From Fasciola hepatica (lineage: Eukaryota > Platyhelminthes > Trematoda > Plagiorchiida > Fasciolidae), in contig CANUEZ040000205.1 in assembly GCA_948099385.1 (NCBI GenBank), forward strand, positions 62,001 to 126,000: a stretch of 64,000 nucleotides of DNA, given 5' to 3'. The notes beneath the pieces were generated by a model that saw only the letters and a program-made list of their open reading frames with translations, did not search any database and had not been told where the DNA came from. The translations under genes were made by a program, and so were the position numbers. Below, piece by piece: positions 50,601 through 63,700 of this stretch (its first letter is position 1; the number at the start of each line of letters is the position of its first letter).

Positions 50601-53600
50601 ATGTAGTGTATATGTTGAACAAAGCGTTCAGAGCCATATCGGATAGCCTTGTGGTTCGGGTGTTCTATTGACAATCGTTCACCCCAACCCTTGTACGTGT
50701 CCCCGTGTGGACTCGATCCATTTGCAATGCTCATGATTCCTTTAGCGGATCAAACAGCTGTACAGTGCTTCCATAATTTTCAATGGTCAGTTCAGTGTTC
50801 AAGCTGCATGGAGAATCATATTATACAAATCTACTCTGCTACTGCTCAATTGCATTGTATCAGCAATTTGTGTGGATTGTTCATAAGGGAATGCCTTGGT
50901 TTTACTTCGGCCCATAAATGGAGAAGTGATGGAATATAGGATTGGATCGGTGTGCGAGAATTTGTTTCTCACCGTAAAAAGCCAATTTGAAAGCCGAAGC
51001 CATTTTGGGGAGTGTGCTATATCATGTAGTGTATATGTTGAACAAAGCGTTCAGAGCCATATCGGATAGCCTTGTGGTTCGGGTGTTCTATTGACAATCG
51101 TTCATCCCAACCCTTGTACGTGTCCCCGTGTGGATTCGGTCCATTTGCAATGCTCATGATTCCCTTAGCGGATCAAACATCTGTACAGTGCTTCCAGAAT
51201 TTTCAATGGTCAGTTCAGTGTTCAAGCTCCATCGAGAAACATACAAATCTACTCTGCTACTGCTCAATTGCATTGTATCAGCAATTTGGGAGGATTGTTC
51301 ATAAGGGAATGCCTTGGTTTTACTTAGGCCCATAAATGGAGAAGTGATGGAACATAGGATTGGATCGGTGTGCGAGAATTTGGTTCTCACCGTAAGAAGC
51401 CAATTTGAAAGCCGAAGCCAGTTTGGGGAGTGTGCTATATCATGTAGTGTAGATGTTGAACAAAGCGTTCAGAGCCATATCGGATAGCCTTGTGGTTCGG
51501 GTGTTCTATTGACAATCGTTCACCCCAACCCTTGTACGTGTCCCCGTGTGGACTCGATCCATTTGCAATGCTCATGATTCCCTTAGCGGATCAAACAGCT
51601 GTACAGTGCTTCCATAATTTTCAATCGTCAGTTCAGTGTTCAAGCTGCATGCAGAATCATATTATACAAATCTACTCTGCTACTGCTCAATTGCATTGTA
51701 TCAGTAATTTGTGTGGATTGTTCATAAGGGAATGCCTTGGTTTTACTTAGGCCCATAAATGGAGAAGTGATGGAACATAGGATTGGATCGGTGTGCGAGA
51801 ATTTGTTTCTCACCGTAAAAAGCCAATTTGAAAGCCGAAGCCTTTTTGGGGAGTGTGCTATATCATGTAGTGTATATGTTGAACAAAGCGTTCAGAGCCA
51901 TATCGGATAGCCTTGTGGTTCGGGTGTTCTATTGACAATCGTTCACCCCAACCCTTGTACGTGTCCCCGTGTGGACTCGGTCCATTTGCAATGCTCATGA
52001 TTCCCTTAGGGGATCAAACATCTGTACAGTGCTTCCATTATTTTCAATGGTCAGTTCAGTGTTCAAGCTGCATGGAGAATCATATTATACAAATCTACTC
52101 TGCTACTGCTCAATTGCATTGTATCAGCAATTTGTGTGGATTGTTCATAAGGGAATGCCTTGGTTTTACTTACGCCCATAAATGGAGAAGTGATGGAACA
52201 CAGGATTGGATCGGTGTGCGAGAATTTGTTTCTCACCGTAAAAAGCCAATTTGAAAGCCGAAGCCAGTTTGGGGAGTGTGCTATATCATGTAGTGTATAT
52301 GTTGAACAAAGCGTTCAGAGCCATATCGGATAGCCTTGTGGTTCGGGTGTACTATTGACAATCGTTCACCCCAACCCTTGTACGTGTCCCCGTGTGGACT
52401 CGGTCCATTTGCAATGCTCATGATTCCCTTAGCGGATCAAACATCTGTACAGTGCTTCCATAATTTTCAATGGTCAGTTCAGTGTTCAAGCTGCATGGAG
52501 AATCATATTATACAAATCTACTCTGCTACTGCTCAATTGCATCGTATGAGCAATTTGTGTGGATTGTTCATAAGGGAAAGCCTTGGTTTTACTTAGGCCC
52601 ATAAATGGAGAAGTGATGGAACATAGGATTGGATCGGTGTGCGAGAATTTTGTTCTCACCGTAAAAAGCCAATTTGAAAGCCGAAGCCTGTTTGGGGAGT
52701 GTGCTATATCATGTAGTGTAGATGTTGAACAAAGCGTTCAGAGCCATATCGGATAGCCTTGTGGTTCGGGTGTTCTATTGACAATCGTTCACCCCAACCC
52801 TTGTACGTGTCCCCGTGTGGACTCGGTCCATTTGCAATGCTCATGATTCCCTTAGTGGATCAAACATCTGTACAGTGCTTCCATAATTTTCAATGGTCAC
52901 TTCAGTGTTCAAGCTGCATGGAGAATCATATTATACAAATCTACTCTGCTACTGCTCAATTGCATTGTATCAGCAATTTGTGTGGATTGTTCATAAGGGA
53001 CTGCCTTGGTTTTACTTAGGCCCATAAATGGAGAAGTGATGGAACATAGGATTGGATGGGTGTGCGAGAATTTGGTTCTCACCGTAAAAAGCCAATTTGA
53101 AAGCCGAAGCCAGTTTGGGGAGTGTGCTATATCATGTAGTGTAGATGTTGAACAAAGCGTTCAGAGCCATATCGGATAGCCTTGTGGTTCGGGTGTTCTA
53201 TTGACAATCGTTCACCCCAACCCTTGTACGTGTCCCCGTGTGGACTCGGTCCATTTGCAATGCTCATGATTCCCTTAGCGGATCAAACAGCTGTACAGTG
53301 CTTCCATAATTTTCAATGGTCACTTCAGTGTTCAAGCTGCATGGAGAATCATATTATACAAATCTACTCTGCTACTGCTCAATTGCATTGTATCAGCAAT
53401 TTGTGTGGATTGTTCATAAGGGAAAGCCTTGGTTTTACTTAGGCCCATAAATGGAGAAGTGATGGAACACAGGATTGGATCGGTGTGCGAGAATTTGTTT
53501 CTCACCGTAAAAAGCCAATTTGAAAGCCGAAGCCAGTTTGGGGAGTGTGCTATATCATGTAGTGTATATGTTGAACAAAGCGTTCAGAGCCATATCGGAT

Positions 53601-56600
53601 AGCCTTGTGGTTCGGGTGTTCTATTGACAATCGTTCACCCCAACCCTTGTACGTGTCCCCGTGTGGACTCGGTCCATTTGCAATGCTCATGATTCCCTTA
53701 GGGGATCAAACATCTGTACAGTGCTTCCATTATTTGCAATGGTCAGTTCAGTGTTCAAGCTGCATGGAGAATCATATTATACAAATCTACTCTGCTACTG
53801 CTCAATTGCATTGTATCAGCAATTTGTGTGGATTGTTCATAAGGGAATGCCTTGGTTTTACTTAGGCCCATAAATGGAGAAGTGATGGAACATAGGATTG
53901 GATCGGTGTGCGAGAATTTGTTTCTCACCGTAAGAAGCCAATTTGAAAGCCGAAGCCAGTTCGGGGAGTGTGCTATATCATGTAGTGTATATGTTGAACA
54001 AAGCGTTCAGAGCCATATCGGATAGCCTTGTGGTTCGGGTGTTCTATTGACAATCGTTCACCCCAACCCTTGTACGTGTCCCCGTGTGGACTCGGTCCAT
54101 TTGCAATGCTCATGATTCCCTTAGCGGATCAAACAGCTGTACAGTGCTTCCATAATTTTCAATGGTCACTTCAGTGTTCAAGCTGCATGGAGAATCATAT
54201 TACACAAATCTACTCTGCTACTGCCCAATTGCATTGTATCAGCAATTTGTGTGGATTGTTCATAAGGGAATGCCCTGGTTTTACTTAGGCCCATAAATGG
54301 AGAAGTGATGGAACATAGGATTGGATCGGTGTGCGAGAATTTGGTTCTCACCGTAAAAAGCCAATTTGAAAGCCGAAGCCAGTTTGGGGAGTGTGCTATA
54401 TCATGTAGTGTATATGTTGAACAAAGCGTTCAGAGCCATAACGGATAGCCTTGTGGTTCGGGTGTTCTATTGACAATCGTTCACCCCAACCCTTGTACGT
54501 GTCCCCGTGTGGACTCGGTCCATTTGCAATGCTCATGATTCCCTTAGGGGATCAAACAGCTGTACAGTGCTTCCATAATTTTCAATGGTCACTTCAGTGT
54601 TCAAGCTGCATGGAGAATCATATTATACAAATCTACTTTGCTACTGCTCAATTGCATTGTATCAGCAATTTGTGTGGATTGTTCATAAGGGAATGCCTTG
54701 GTTTTACTTAGGCCCATAAATGGAGAAGTGATGGAACATAGGATTGGATGGGTGTGCGAGAATTTGTTTCTCACCGTAAGAAGAAAATTTGAAAGCCGAA
54801 GCCAGTTTGGGGAATGTGCTATATCATGTAGTGTATATGTTGAACAGAGCGTTCAGAGCCATATCGGATAGCCTTGTGGTTCGGGTGTTCTATTGACAAT
54901 CGTTCACCCCAACCCTTGTACGTGTCCCCGTGTGGACTCGGTCCATTTGCAATGCTCATGATTCCCTTAGCGGATCAAACAGCTGTACAGTGCTTCCATA
55001 ATTTTCAATGGTCAGTTCAGTGTTCAAGCTGCATGGAGAATCATATTACACAAATCTACTCTGCTACTGCCCAATTGCATTGTATCAGCAATTTGTGTGG
55101 ATTGTTCATAAGGGAATGCCTTGGTTTTACTTAGGCCCATAAATCGAGAAGTGATGGAACATAGGGTTGGATCGGTGTGCGAGAATTTTGTTCTCACCGT
55201 AAAAAGCCAATTTGAAAGCCGGAGCCAGTTTGGGGAGTGTGCTATATCATGTAGTGTATATGTTGAACAGAGCGTTCAGAGCCATATGGGATAGCCTTGT
55301 GGTTCGGGTGTTCTATTGACAATCGTTCACCCCAACCCTTGTACGTGTCCCCGTGTGGACTCGGTCCATTTGCAATGCTCATGATTCCCTTAGGGGATCA
55401 AACAGCTGTACAGTGCTTCCATAATTTTCAATGGTCAGTTCAGTGTTCAAGCTGCATGGAGAATCATATTATACAAATCTACTCTGCTACTGCTCAATTG
55501 CATTGTTTCAGCAATTTGTGTGGATTGTTCATAAGGGAATGCCTTGGTTTTACTTAGGCCCATAAATGGAGAAGTGATGGAACATAGGATTGGATCGGTG
55601 TGCGAGAATTTGGTTCTCACCGTAAAAAGCCAATTTGAAAGCCGAAGCCAGTTTGGGGAGTGTGCTATATTATGTAGTGTAGATGTTGAACAAAGCGTTC
55701 AGAGCCATATGGGATAGCCTTGTGGTTCGGGTGTTCTATTGACAATCGTTCACCCCAACCCTTGTACGTGTCCCCGTGTGGACTCGGTGCATTTGCAATG
55801 CTCATGATTCCCTTAGGGGATCAAACAGCTGTACAGTGCTTTCATAATTTTCAATGGTCAGTTCAGTGTTCAAGCTGCATGGAGAATCATATTATACAAA
55901 TCTACTCTGCTACTGCTCAATTGCATTGTATCAGTAATTTGTTTGGATTGTTCATAAGCGAATTACTTGTTTCTACTTAGGAAATGAAAGGAGAAGTGAT
56001 GGAACATAGGATTGGATCGGTGTGCGAGAATTTGGTTCTCACCGTAAAAAGCCAATTTGAAAGCCGAAGCCAGTTTGGGGAGTGTGCTATATCATGTAGT
56101 GTAGATGTTGAACAAAGCGTTCAGAGCCATATCGGATAGCCTTGTGGTTCGGATGTTCTATTGACAATCGTTCACCCCAACCCTTGTACGTGTCCCCGTG
56201 TGGACTCGGTCCATTTGCAATGCTCATGACTCCCTTAGAGGTTGAAACATCTGTAGAGTGCCTCCATAATTTGCAATGGTCAGTTCAGTGTTCAAGCTGC
56301 ATGGAGAATCATATTATACAAATCTACTCTGCTACTGCTCAATTGCATTGTATCAGCAATTTGTGTGGATTGTTCATAAGGGAATGCCTTGGTTTTACTA
56401 AGGCCCATAAATGGAGAAGTGATGGAACACAGGATTGGATCGGTGTGCGAGAATTTGTTTTTCACCCTAAAAAGCCAATTTGAAAGCCGAAGCCAGTTTG
56501 GGGAGTGTGCTATATCATGTAGTGTATATGTTGAACAAAGCGTTCAGAACCATATCGGATAGCCTTGTGGTTCGGATGTTCTATTGACAATCGTTCACCC

Positions 56601-59600
56601 CAACCCTTGTACGTGTCCCCGTGTGGACTCGGTCCATTTGCAATGCTCATGATTCCCTTAGTGGATCAAACATCTGTACCGTGCTTCCATTATTTGCAAT
56701 GGTCAGTTCAGTGTTCAAGCTGCATGGAGAATCATATTATACAAATCTACTCTGCTACTGCTCAATTGCATTGTACCAGTAATTTGTTTGGATTGTTCAT
56801 AAGCGAATTACTTGTTTCTACGTAGAAAATGAAAGGAGAAGTGATGGAACATAGGATTGGATCGGTGTGCGAGAATTTGGTTCTCACCGTAAAAAGCCAA
56901 TTTGAAAGCCGAAGCCAGTTTGGGGAGTGTGCTATATCATGTAGTGTAGATGTTGAACAAAGCGTTCAGAGCCATATCGGATAGCCTTGTGGTTCGGATG
57001 TTCTATTGACAATCGTTCACCCCAACCCTTGTACGTGTCCCCGTGTGGACTCGGTCCATTTGCAATGCTCATGACTCCCTTAGAGGGTGAAACATCTGTA
57101 GAGTGACTCCATAATTTTCAATGGTCAGTTCAGTGTTCAAGCTGCATGGAGAATCATATTATACAAATCTACTCTGCTACTGCTCAATTGCATTGTATCA
57201 GCAATTTGTGTGGATTGTTCATAAGGGAATGCCTTGGTTTGACTTAGGCCCATAAATGGAGAAGTGATGGAACACAGGATTGGATCGGTGTGCGAGAATT
57301 TGTTTCTCACCGTAAAAAGCCAATTTGAAAGCCGAAGCCATTTTGGGGAGTGTGCTCTATCATGTAGTGTATATGTTGAACAAAGCGTTCAGAGCCATAT
57401 CGGATAGCCTTGTGGTTCGGGTGTTCTATTGACAATCGTTCACCCCAACCCTTGTACGTGTCCCCGTGTGGACTCGGTCCATTTGCAATGCTCATGATTC
57501 CCTTAGGGGATCAAACAGCTGTACAGTGCTTCCATAATTTTCAATGGTCAGTTCAGTGTTCAAGCTGCATGGAGAATCATATTATACAAATCTACTCTGC
57601 TACTGCTCAATTGCATTGTATCAGCAATTTGTGTGGATTGTTCATAAGGGAATGCCTTGGTTTTACTTAGAAAATGAAAGGAGAATTGATGAACATAGGA
57701 TTGGATCGGTGTGCGAGAATTTGTTTCTCACGGTAAAAAGCCAATTTGAAAGCCGAAGGCAGTTTGGAGAGTGTGCTATATTATGTAGTGTATATGTTGA
57801 ACAAAGCGTTCAGAGCCATATCGGATAGCCTTGTGGTTCGGGTGTTCTATTGACAATCGTTCACCCCAACCCTTGTACGTGTCCCCGTGTGGACTCGGTC
57901 CATTTGCAATGCTCATGATTCCCTTAGGGGATCAAAAAGCTGTACAGTGCTTTCATAATTTTCAATGGTCAGTTCAGTGTTCAAGCTGCATGGAGAATCA
58001 TATTATACAAATCTACTCTGCTACTGCTCAATTGCAATGTATCAGCAATTTGTGTGGATTGTTCATAAGGGAATGCCTTGGTTTTACTTAGGCCCATAAA
58101 TGGAGAAGTGATGGAACATAGGATTGGATCGGTGTGCGAGAATTTGGTTTTCACCGTAAAAAGCCAATTTGAAAGCCGAAGCCAGTTTGGGGAGTGTGCT
58201 ATATCATGTAGTGTATATGTTGAACAAAGCGTTCAGAGCCATATCGGATAGCCTTGTGGTTCGGGTGTTCTATTGACAATCGTTCACCCCAACCCTTGTA
58301 CGTGTCCCCGTGTGGACTCGGTCCATTTTGCAATGCTCATGATTCCCTTAGCGGATCAAACATCTGTACAGTGCTTCCATAATTTTCAATGGTCAGTTCA
58401 GTGTTCAAGCTGCATGGAGAATCATATTATACAAAACTACTCTGTTACTGCTCAATTGCATTGTATCAGCAATTTGTGTGGATTGATCATAAGGGAATGC
58501 CTTGGTTTTACTTAGGCCCATAAATGGAGAAGTGATGGAACATAGGATTGGATCGGTGTGCGAGAATTTGGTTTTCACCGTAAAAAGCCAATTTGAAAGC
58601 CGAAGCCAGTTTGGGGAGTGTGCTATATCATGTAGTGTATATGTTGAACAAAGCGTTCAGAGCCATATCGGATAGCCTTGTGGTTCGGATGTTCAATTGA
58701 CAATCGTTCACCCCAACCCTTGTACGTGTCCCCGTGTGGACTCGGTCCATTTGCAATGCTCATGACTATCTTAGAGGGTTAAAACAGCTGTACAGTGCTT
58801 CCATAATTTTCAATGGTCAGTTCAGTGTTCAAGCTGCATGGAGAATCATATTATACAAATCTACTCTGCTACTGCTCAATTGCATTGTATCAGCAATTTG
58901 TGTGGATTGTTCATAAGGGAATTACTTGTTTCTACTTAGAAAATGAAAGGAGAATTGATGAACATAGGATTGGATCGGTGTGCGAGAATTTGTTTCTCAC
59001 GGTAAAAAGCCAATTTGAAAGCCGAAGGCAGTTTGGAGAGTGTGCTATATTATGTAGTGTATATGTTGAACAAAGCGTTCAGAGCCATATTGGATAGCCT
59101 TGTGGTTCGGATGTTCTATTGACAATCGTTCACCCCAACCCTTGTAAGTGTTCCCGTGTGGACTCGGTCCATTTGCAATGCTCATGTCTCCCTTAGAGCG
59201 TTAAAACATCTGTACAGTGCCTCCATAATTTGCAATGGTCAGTTCAGTGTTCAAGCTGCATGGAGAATCATATTATACAAATCTACTCTGCTACTGCTCA
59301 ATTGCATTGTATCAGCAATTTGTGTGGATTGTTCATAAGGGAATGCCTTGGTTTTACTTAGGCCCATAAATGGAGAAGTGATGGAACATAGGATTGGATC
59401 GGTGTGCGAGAATTTGGTTCTCACCGTAAAAAGCCAATTTGAAAGCCGAAGCCAGTTTGGGGAGTGTGCTATATCATGTAGTGTAGATGTTGAACAAAGC
59501 GTTCAGAGCCATATCGGATAGCCTTGTGGTTCGGATGTTCAATTGACAATCGTTCACCCCAACCCTTGTACGTGTCCCCGTGTGGACTCGGTCCATTTGC

Positions 59601-60793
59601 AATGCTCATGATTCCCTTAGCGGATCTAACATCTGTACAGTGCTTCCATAATTTTCAATGGTCAGTTCAGTGTTCAAGCTGCATGGAGAATCATATTATA
59701 CAAATCTACTCTGCTACTGCTCAATTGCATTGTATCATAAATTAGTGTTGGTTGATCCTTTGGGAAGGCCTTTGTTTTACTTAGGCCCATAAATGGAGAA
59801 GTGATGGAACATAGGATTGGATCGGTGTGCGAGAATTTGTTTCTCACCGTAAAAAGCCAATTTGAAAGCCGAAGCCAGTTTGGGGAGTGTGCTATATCAT
59901 GTAGTGTATATGTTGAACAAAGCGTTCAGTTCCATTTCGGATAGCCTTGTGGTTCGGGTGTTCTATTGACGATCGTTCACCCCAACCCTTGTACGTGTCC
60001 CCGTGTGGACTCGGTCCATTTGCAATGCTCATGATTCCCTTAGGGGATCAAACAGCTGTACAGTGCTTCCATCATTTTCAATGGTCAGTTCAGTGTTCAA
60101 GCTGCATGGAGAATCATATTATAGAAATCTACTCTGCTACTGCTCAATTGCATTGTATCAGCAATTTGTCTAGATTGTTCATAAGGGAATGCCTTGGTTT
60201 AACTTAGGCCCATAAATGGAGAAGTGATGGAACATAGGATTGGATCGGTGTGCGATAATTTGTTTCTCACCGTAAAAAGCCAATTTGAAAGCCGAAGCCA
60301 GTTTGGGGAGTGTGCTATATCATGTAGTGTATATGTTGAACAAAGCGTTCAGAGCCATATCGGATAGCCTTGTGGTTCGGATTTTCTATTGACAATCGTT
60401 CACCCCAACCCGTGTACGTGTCCCCGTGTGGACTCGGTCCATTTGCAATGCTCATGACTATCTTAGAGGGTTAAAACAGCTGTACAGTGCTTCCATAATT
60501 CTCAATGGTCAGTTCAGTGTTCAAGCTGCATGGAGAATCATATTATACAAATCTACTCTGCTAATGCTCAATTGCATTGTATCAGCAATTTGTGTAGATT
60601 TTTCATAAAGGAATGCCTTGGTTTTACTTAGGCCCATAAATGGAGAAGTGATGGAACATAGGATTGGATCGGTGTGCGAGAATTTGTTTCTCACCGTAAA
60701 AAGCCAATTTGAAAGCCGAAGCCAGTTTGGGGAGTGTGCTATATCATGTAGTGTAGATGTTGAACAAAGCTTTCACAGCCATATCGGATAGCG
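47687..60793 (+). repeat. Segmental duplication, copy B (31 units, U113-U143)
   Basis: Units start at 47687, 48111, 48534, 48957, 49380, 49803, 50226, 50649, 51072, 51490, 51913, 52336, 52759, 53182, 53605, 54028, 54451, 54874, 55297, 55720, 56142, 56565, 56987, 57410, 57831, 58254, 58678, 59100, 59524, 59947 and 60370. Offset to copy A is 20718 for the first units, 22833 from 50226 to 56142, 23678 at 57410 and 59100, and 23254 from 59524. The steps are whole units gained or lost. B has extra type A/B/C units (48111-50225) and an extra pair at 56565/56987, and lacks a partner for U85. The left breakpoint is within the first 100 bases of U113. Confidence 0.85.
48111..51912 (+). repeat. A-B-C variant series inside copy B
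   Basis: Three unit types recur in order: A (ATGATCATG, GCAT/ACGTATGAGC), B (CTCGATCC) and C (CATCCCAACC, GGATTCGG). The order is A 48111, B 48534, C 48957, A 49380, B 49803, A 50226, B 50649, C 51072, B 51490. The matching part of copy A has A 27393, B 27816, C 28239, B 28657. Expansion by two- and three-unit steps therefore happened in B after or during the large duplication, or was lost from A. Confidence 0.78.
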
Positions 60794-63700
60794 TTGTGGT
60801 TCGGATGTTCTATTGACAATCGTTCACCCCAACCCTTGTACGTGTCCCCGTGTGGACTCGGTCCATTTGCAATGCTCATGATTCCCTTAGCGGATCAAAC
60901 ATCTGTACAGTGCTTCCATAATTTTCAATGGTCAGTTCAGTGTTCAAGCTGCATGCAGAATCATATTATACAAATCTACTCTGCTACTGCTCAATTGCAT
61001 TGTATCAGCAATTTGTGTTTATTGTTCATAAGGGAATGCCTTGGTTTTACTTAGGCCCATAAATGGAGAAGTGATGGAACATAGGATTGGATCGGTGTGC
61101 GAGAATTTGTTTCTCACCGTAAAAAGCCAATTTGAAAGCCGAAGCTAGTTTGGGGAGTGTGCTATATCATGTAGTGTAGATGTTGAACAAAGCGTTCAGA
61201 GCCATATCGGATAGCCTTGTGGTTCGGGTGTTCTATTGACAATCGTTCACCCCAACCCTTGTACGTGTCCCCGTGTGGACTCGGTCCATTTGCAATGCTC
61301 ATGATTCCCTTAGTGGATCAAACATCTGTACAGTGCTTCCATAATTTTCAATGGTCAGTTCAGTGTTCAAGCTGCATGGAGAATCATATTATACAAATCT
61401 ACTCTGCTACTGCTCAATTGCATTGTATCAGCAATTTGTGTGGATTGTTCATAAGGGAATGCCTTGGTTTTACTTAGGCCCATAAATGGAGAAGTGATGG
61501 AACATAGGATTGGATCGGTGTGCGAGAATTTGTTTCTCACCGTAAGAAGCCAATTTGAAAGCCGAAGCCAGTTTGGGGAGTGTGCTATATCATGTAGTGT
61601 AGATGTTGAACAAAGCGTTCAGAGCCATATCGGATAGCCTTGTGGTTCGGATTTTCTATTGACAATCGTTCACCCCAACCCTTGTACGTGTCCCCGTGTG
61701 GACTCGGTCCATTTGCAATGCTCATGATTCCCTTAGGGGATCAAACAGCTGTACAGTGCTTCCATAATTTGCAATGGTCAGTTCAGTGTTCAAGCTGCAA
61801 GGAGAATCATATTATACAAATCTAATCTGCTACTGCTCAATTGCATTGTATCAGCAATTTGTGTGGATTGTTCATAAGGGAATGCCTTGGTTTTACTTAG
61901 GCCCATAAATGGAGAAGTGATGGAACATAGGATTGGATCGGTGTGCGAGAATTTGGTTTTCACCGTAAAAAGCCAATTTGAAAGCCGAAGCCAGTTTGGG
62001 GAGTGTGCTATATCATGTAGTGTATATGTTGAACAAAGCGTTCAGAGCCATATCGGATAGCCTTGTGGTTCGGGTGTTCTATTGACAATCGTTCACCCCA
62101 ACCCTTGTACGTGTCCCCGTGTGGACTCGGTCCATTTGCAATGCTCATGATTCCCTTAGGGGATCAAACAGCTGTACAGTGCTTCCATCATTTTCAATGG
62201 TCAGTTCAGTGTTCAAGCTGCATGGAGAATCATATTATAGAAATCTACTCTGCTACTGCTCAATTGCATTGTATCAGCAATTTGTGTGGATTGTTCATAA
62301 GGGAATGCCTTGGTTTTACTTAGGCCCATAAATGGAGAAATGATGGAACATAGGATTGGATCGGTGTGCGAGAATTTGGTTCTCACCGTAAAAAGCCAAT
62401 TTGAAAGCCGAAGCCAGTTTGGGGAGTGTGCTAGAATATGTAGTGTAGATGTTGAACAAAGCGTTCAGAGCCATATCGGATAGCCTTGTGGTTCGGGTGT
62501 TCTATTGACAATCGTTCACCCCAACCCTTGTACGTGTCCCCGTGTGGACTCGGTCCATTTGCAATGCTCATGATTCCCTTAGTGGATCAAACATCTGTAC
62601 AGTGCTTCCATCATTTTCAATGGTCACTTCAGTGTTCAGGCTGCATGGAGAATCATATTATACAAATCTACTCTGCTACTGCTCAATTGCATTGTATCAG
62701 CAATTTGTGTGGATTGTTCATAAAAGAATGCCTTGGTTTTACTTAGGCCCATAAATGGAGAAGTGATGGAACATAGGATTGGATCGGTGTGCGAGAATTT
62801 GGTTCTCACCGTAAAAAGCCAATTTGAAAGCCGAAGCCAGTTTGGGGAGTGTGCTATATCATGTAGTGTATATGTTGAACAAAGCGTTCAGAGCCATAAC
62901 GGATAGCCTTGTGGTTCGGGTGTTCTATTGACAATCGTTCACCCCAACCCTTGTACGTGTCCCCGTGTGGACTCGGTCCATTTGCAATGCTCATGATTCC
63001 CTTAGCGGATCAAACAGCTGTACAGTGCTTCCAGAATTTTCAATGGTCAGTTCAGTGTCCAAGCTACATGGAGAATCATATTATACAAATCTAATCTGCT
63101 ACTGCTCAATTGCATTGTATCAGCAATTTGTGTTTATTGTTCATAAGGGAATGCCTTGGTTTTACTTAGGCCCATAAATGGAGAAGTGATGGAACATAGG
63201 ATTGGATCGGTGTGCGAGAATTTGTTTCTCACCGTAAAAAGCCAATTTGAAAGCCGAAGCCAGTTTGGGGAGTGTGCTATATCATGTAGTGTAGATGTTG
63301 AACAAAGCTTTCACAGCCATATCGGATAGCGTTGTGGTTCGGATGTTCTATTGACAATCGTTCACCCCAACCCTTGTACGTGTCCCCGTGTGGACTCGGT
63401 CCATTTGCAATGCTCATGATTCCCTTAGCGGATCAAACATCTGTACAGTGCTTCCATAATTTTCAATGGTCAGTTCAGTGTTCAAGCTGCATGCAGAATC
63501 ATATTATACAAATCTACTCTGCTACTGCTCAATTGCATTGTATCAGCAATTTGTGTTTATTGTTCATAAGGGAATGCCTTGGTTTTACTTAGGCCCATAA
63601 ATGGAGAAGTGATGGAACATAGGATTGGATCGGTGTGCGAGAATTTGTTTCTCACCGTAAAAAGCCAATTTGAAAGCCGAAGCTAGTTTGGGGAGTGTGC

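Noticed and set aside
901..57495. Repeated minus-strand frames of 61-84 codons
   Set aside because: They are antisense shadows of the same monomer, appear only where linker or boundary variants lack a stop, and show no independent conservation.
340..63592. An 86-codon reading frame repeated in more than 80 units, apparently a large gene family
   Set aside because: It starts on TTG, its period is only the monomer length (423 = 3 x 141), at least 13 units have an in-frame TAA in AAATCTAATCTG and others an early TAG or TGA, and frequent variable sites change amino acids (Gly/Ala/Val, Ala/Ser, Val/Leu). No domain is recognisable.
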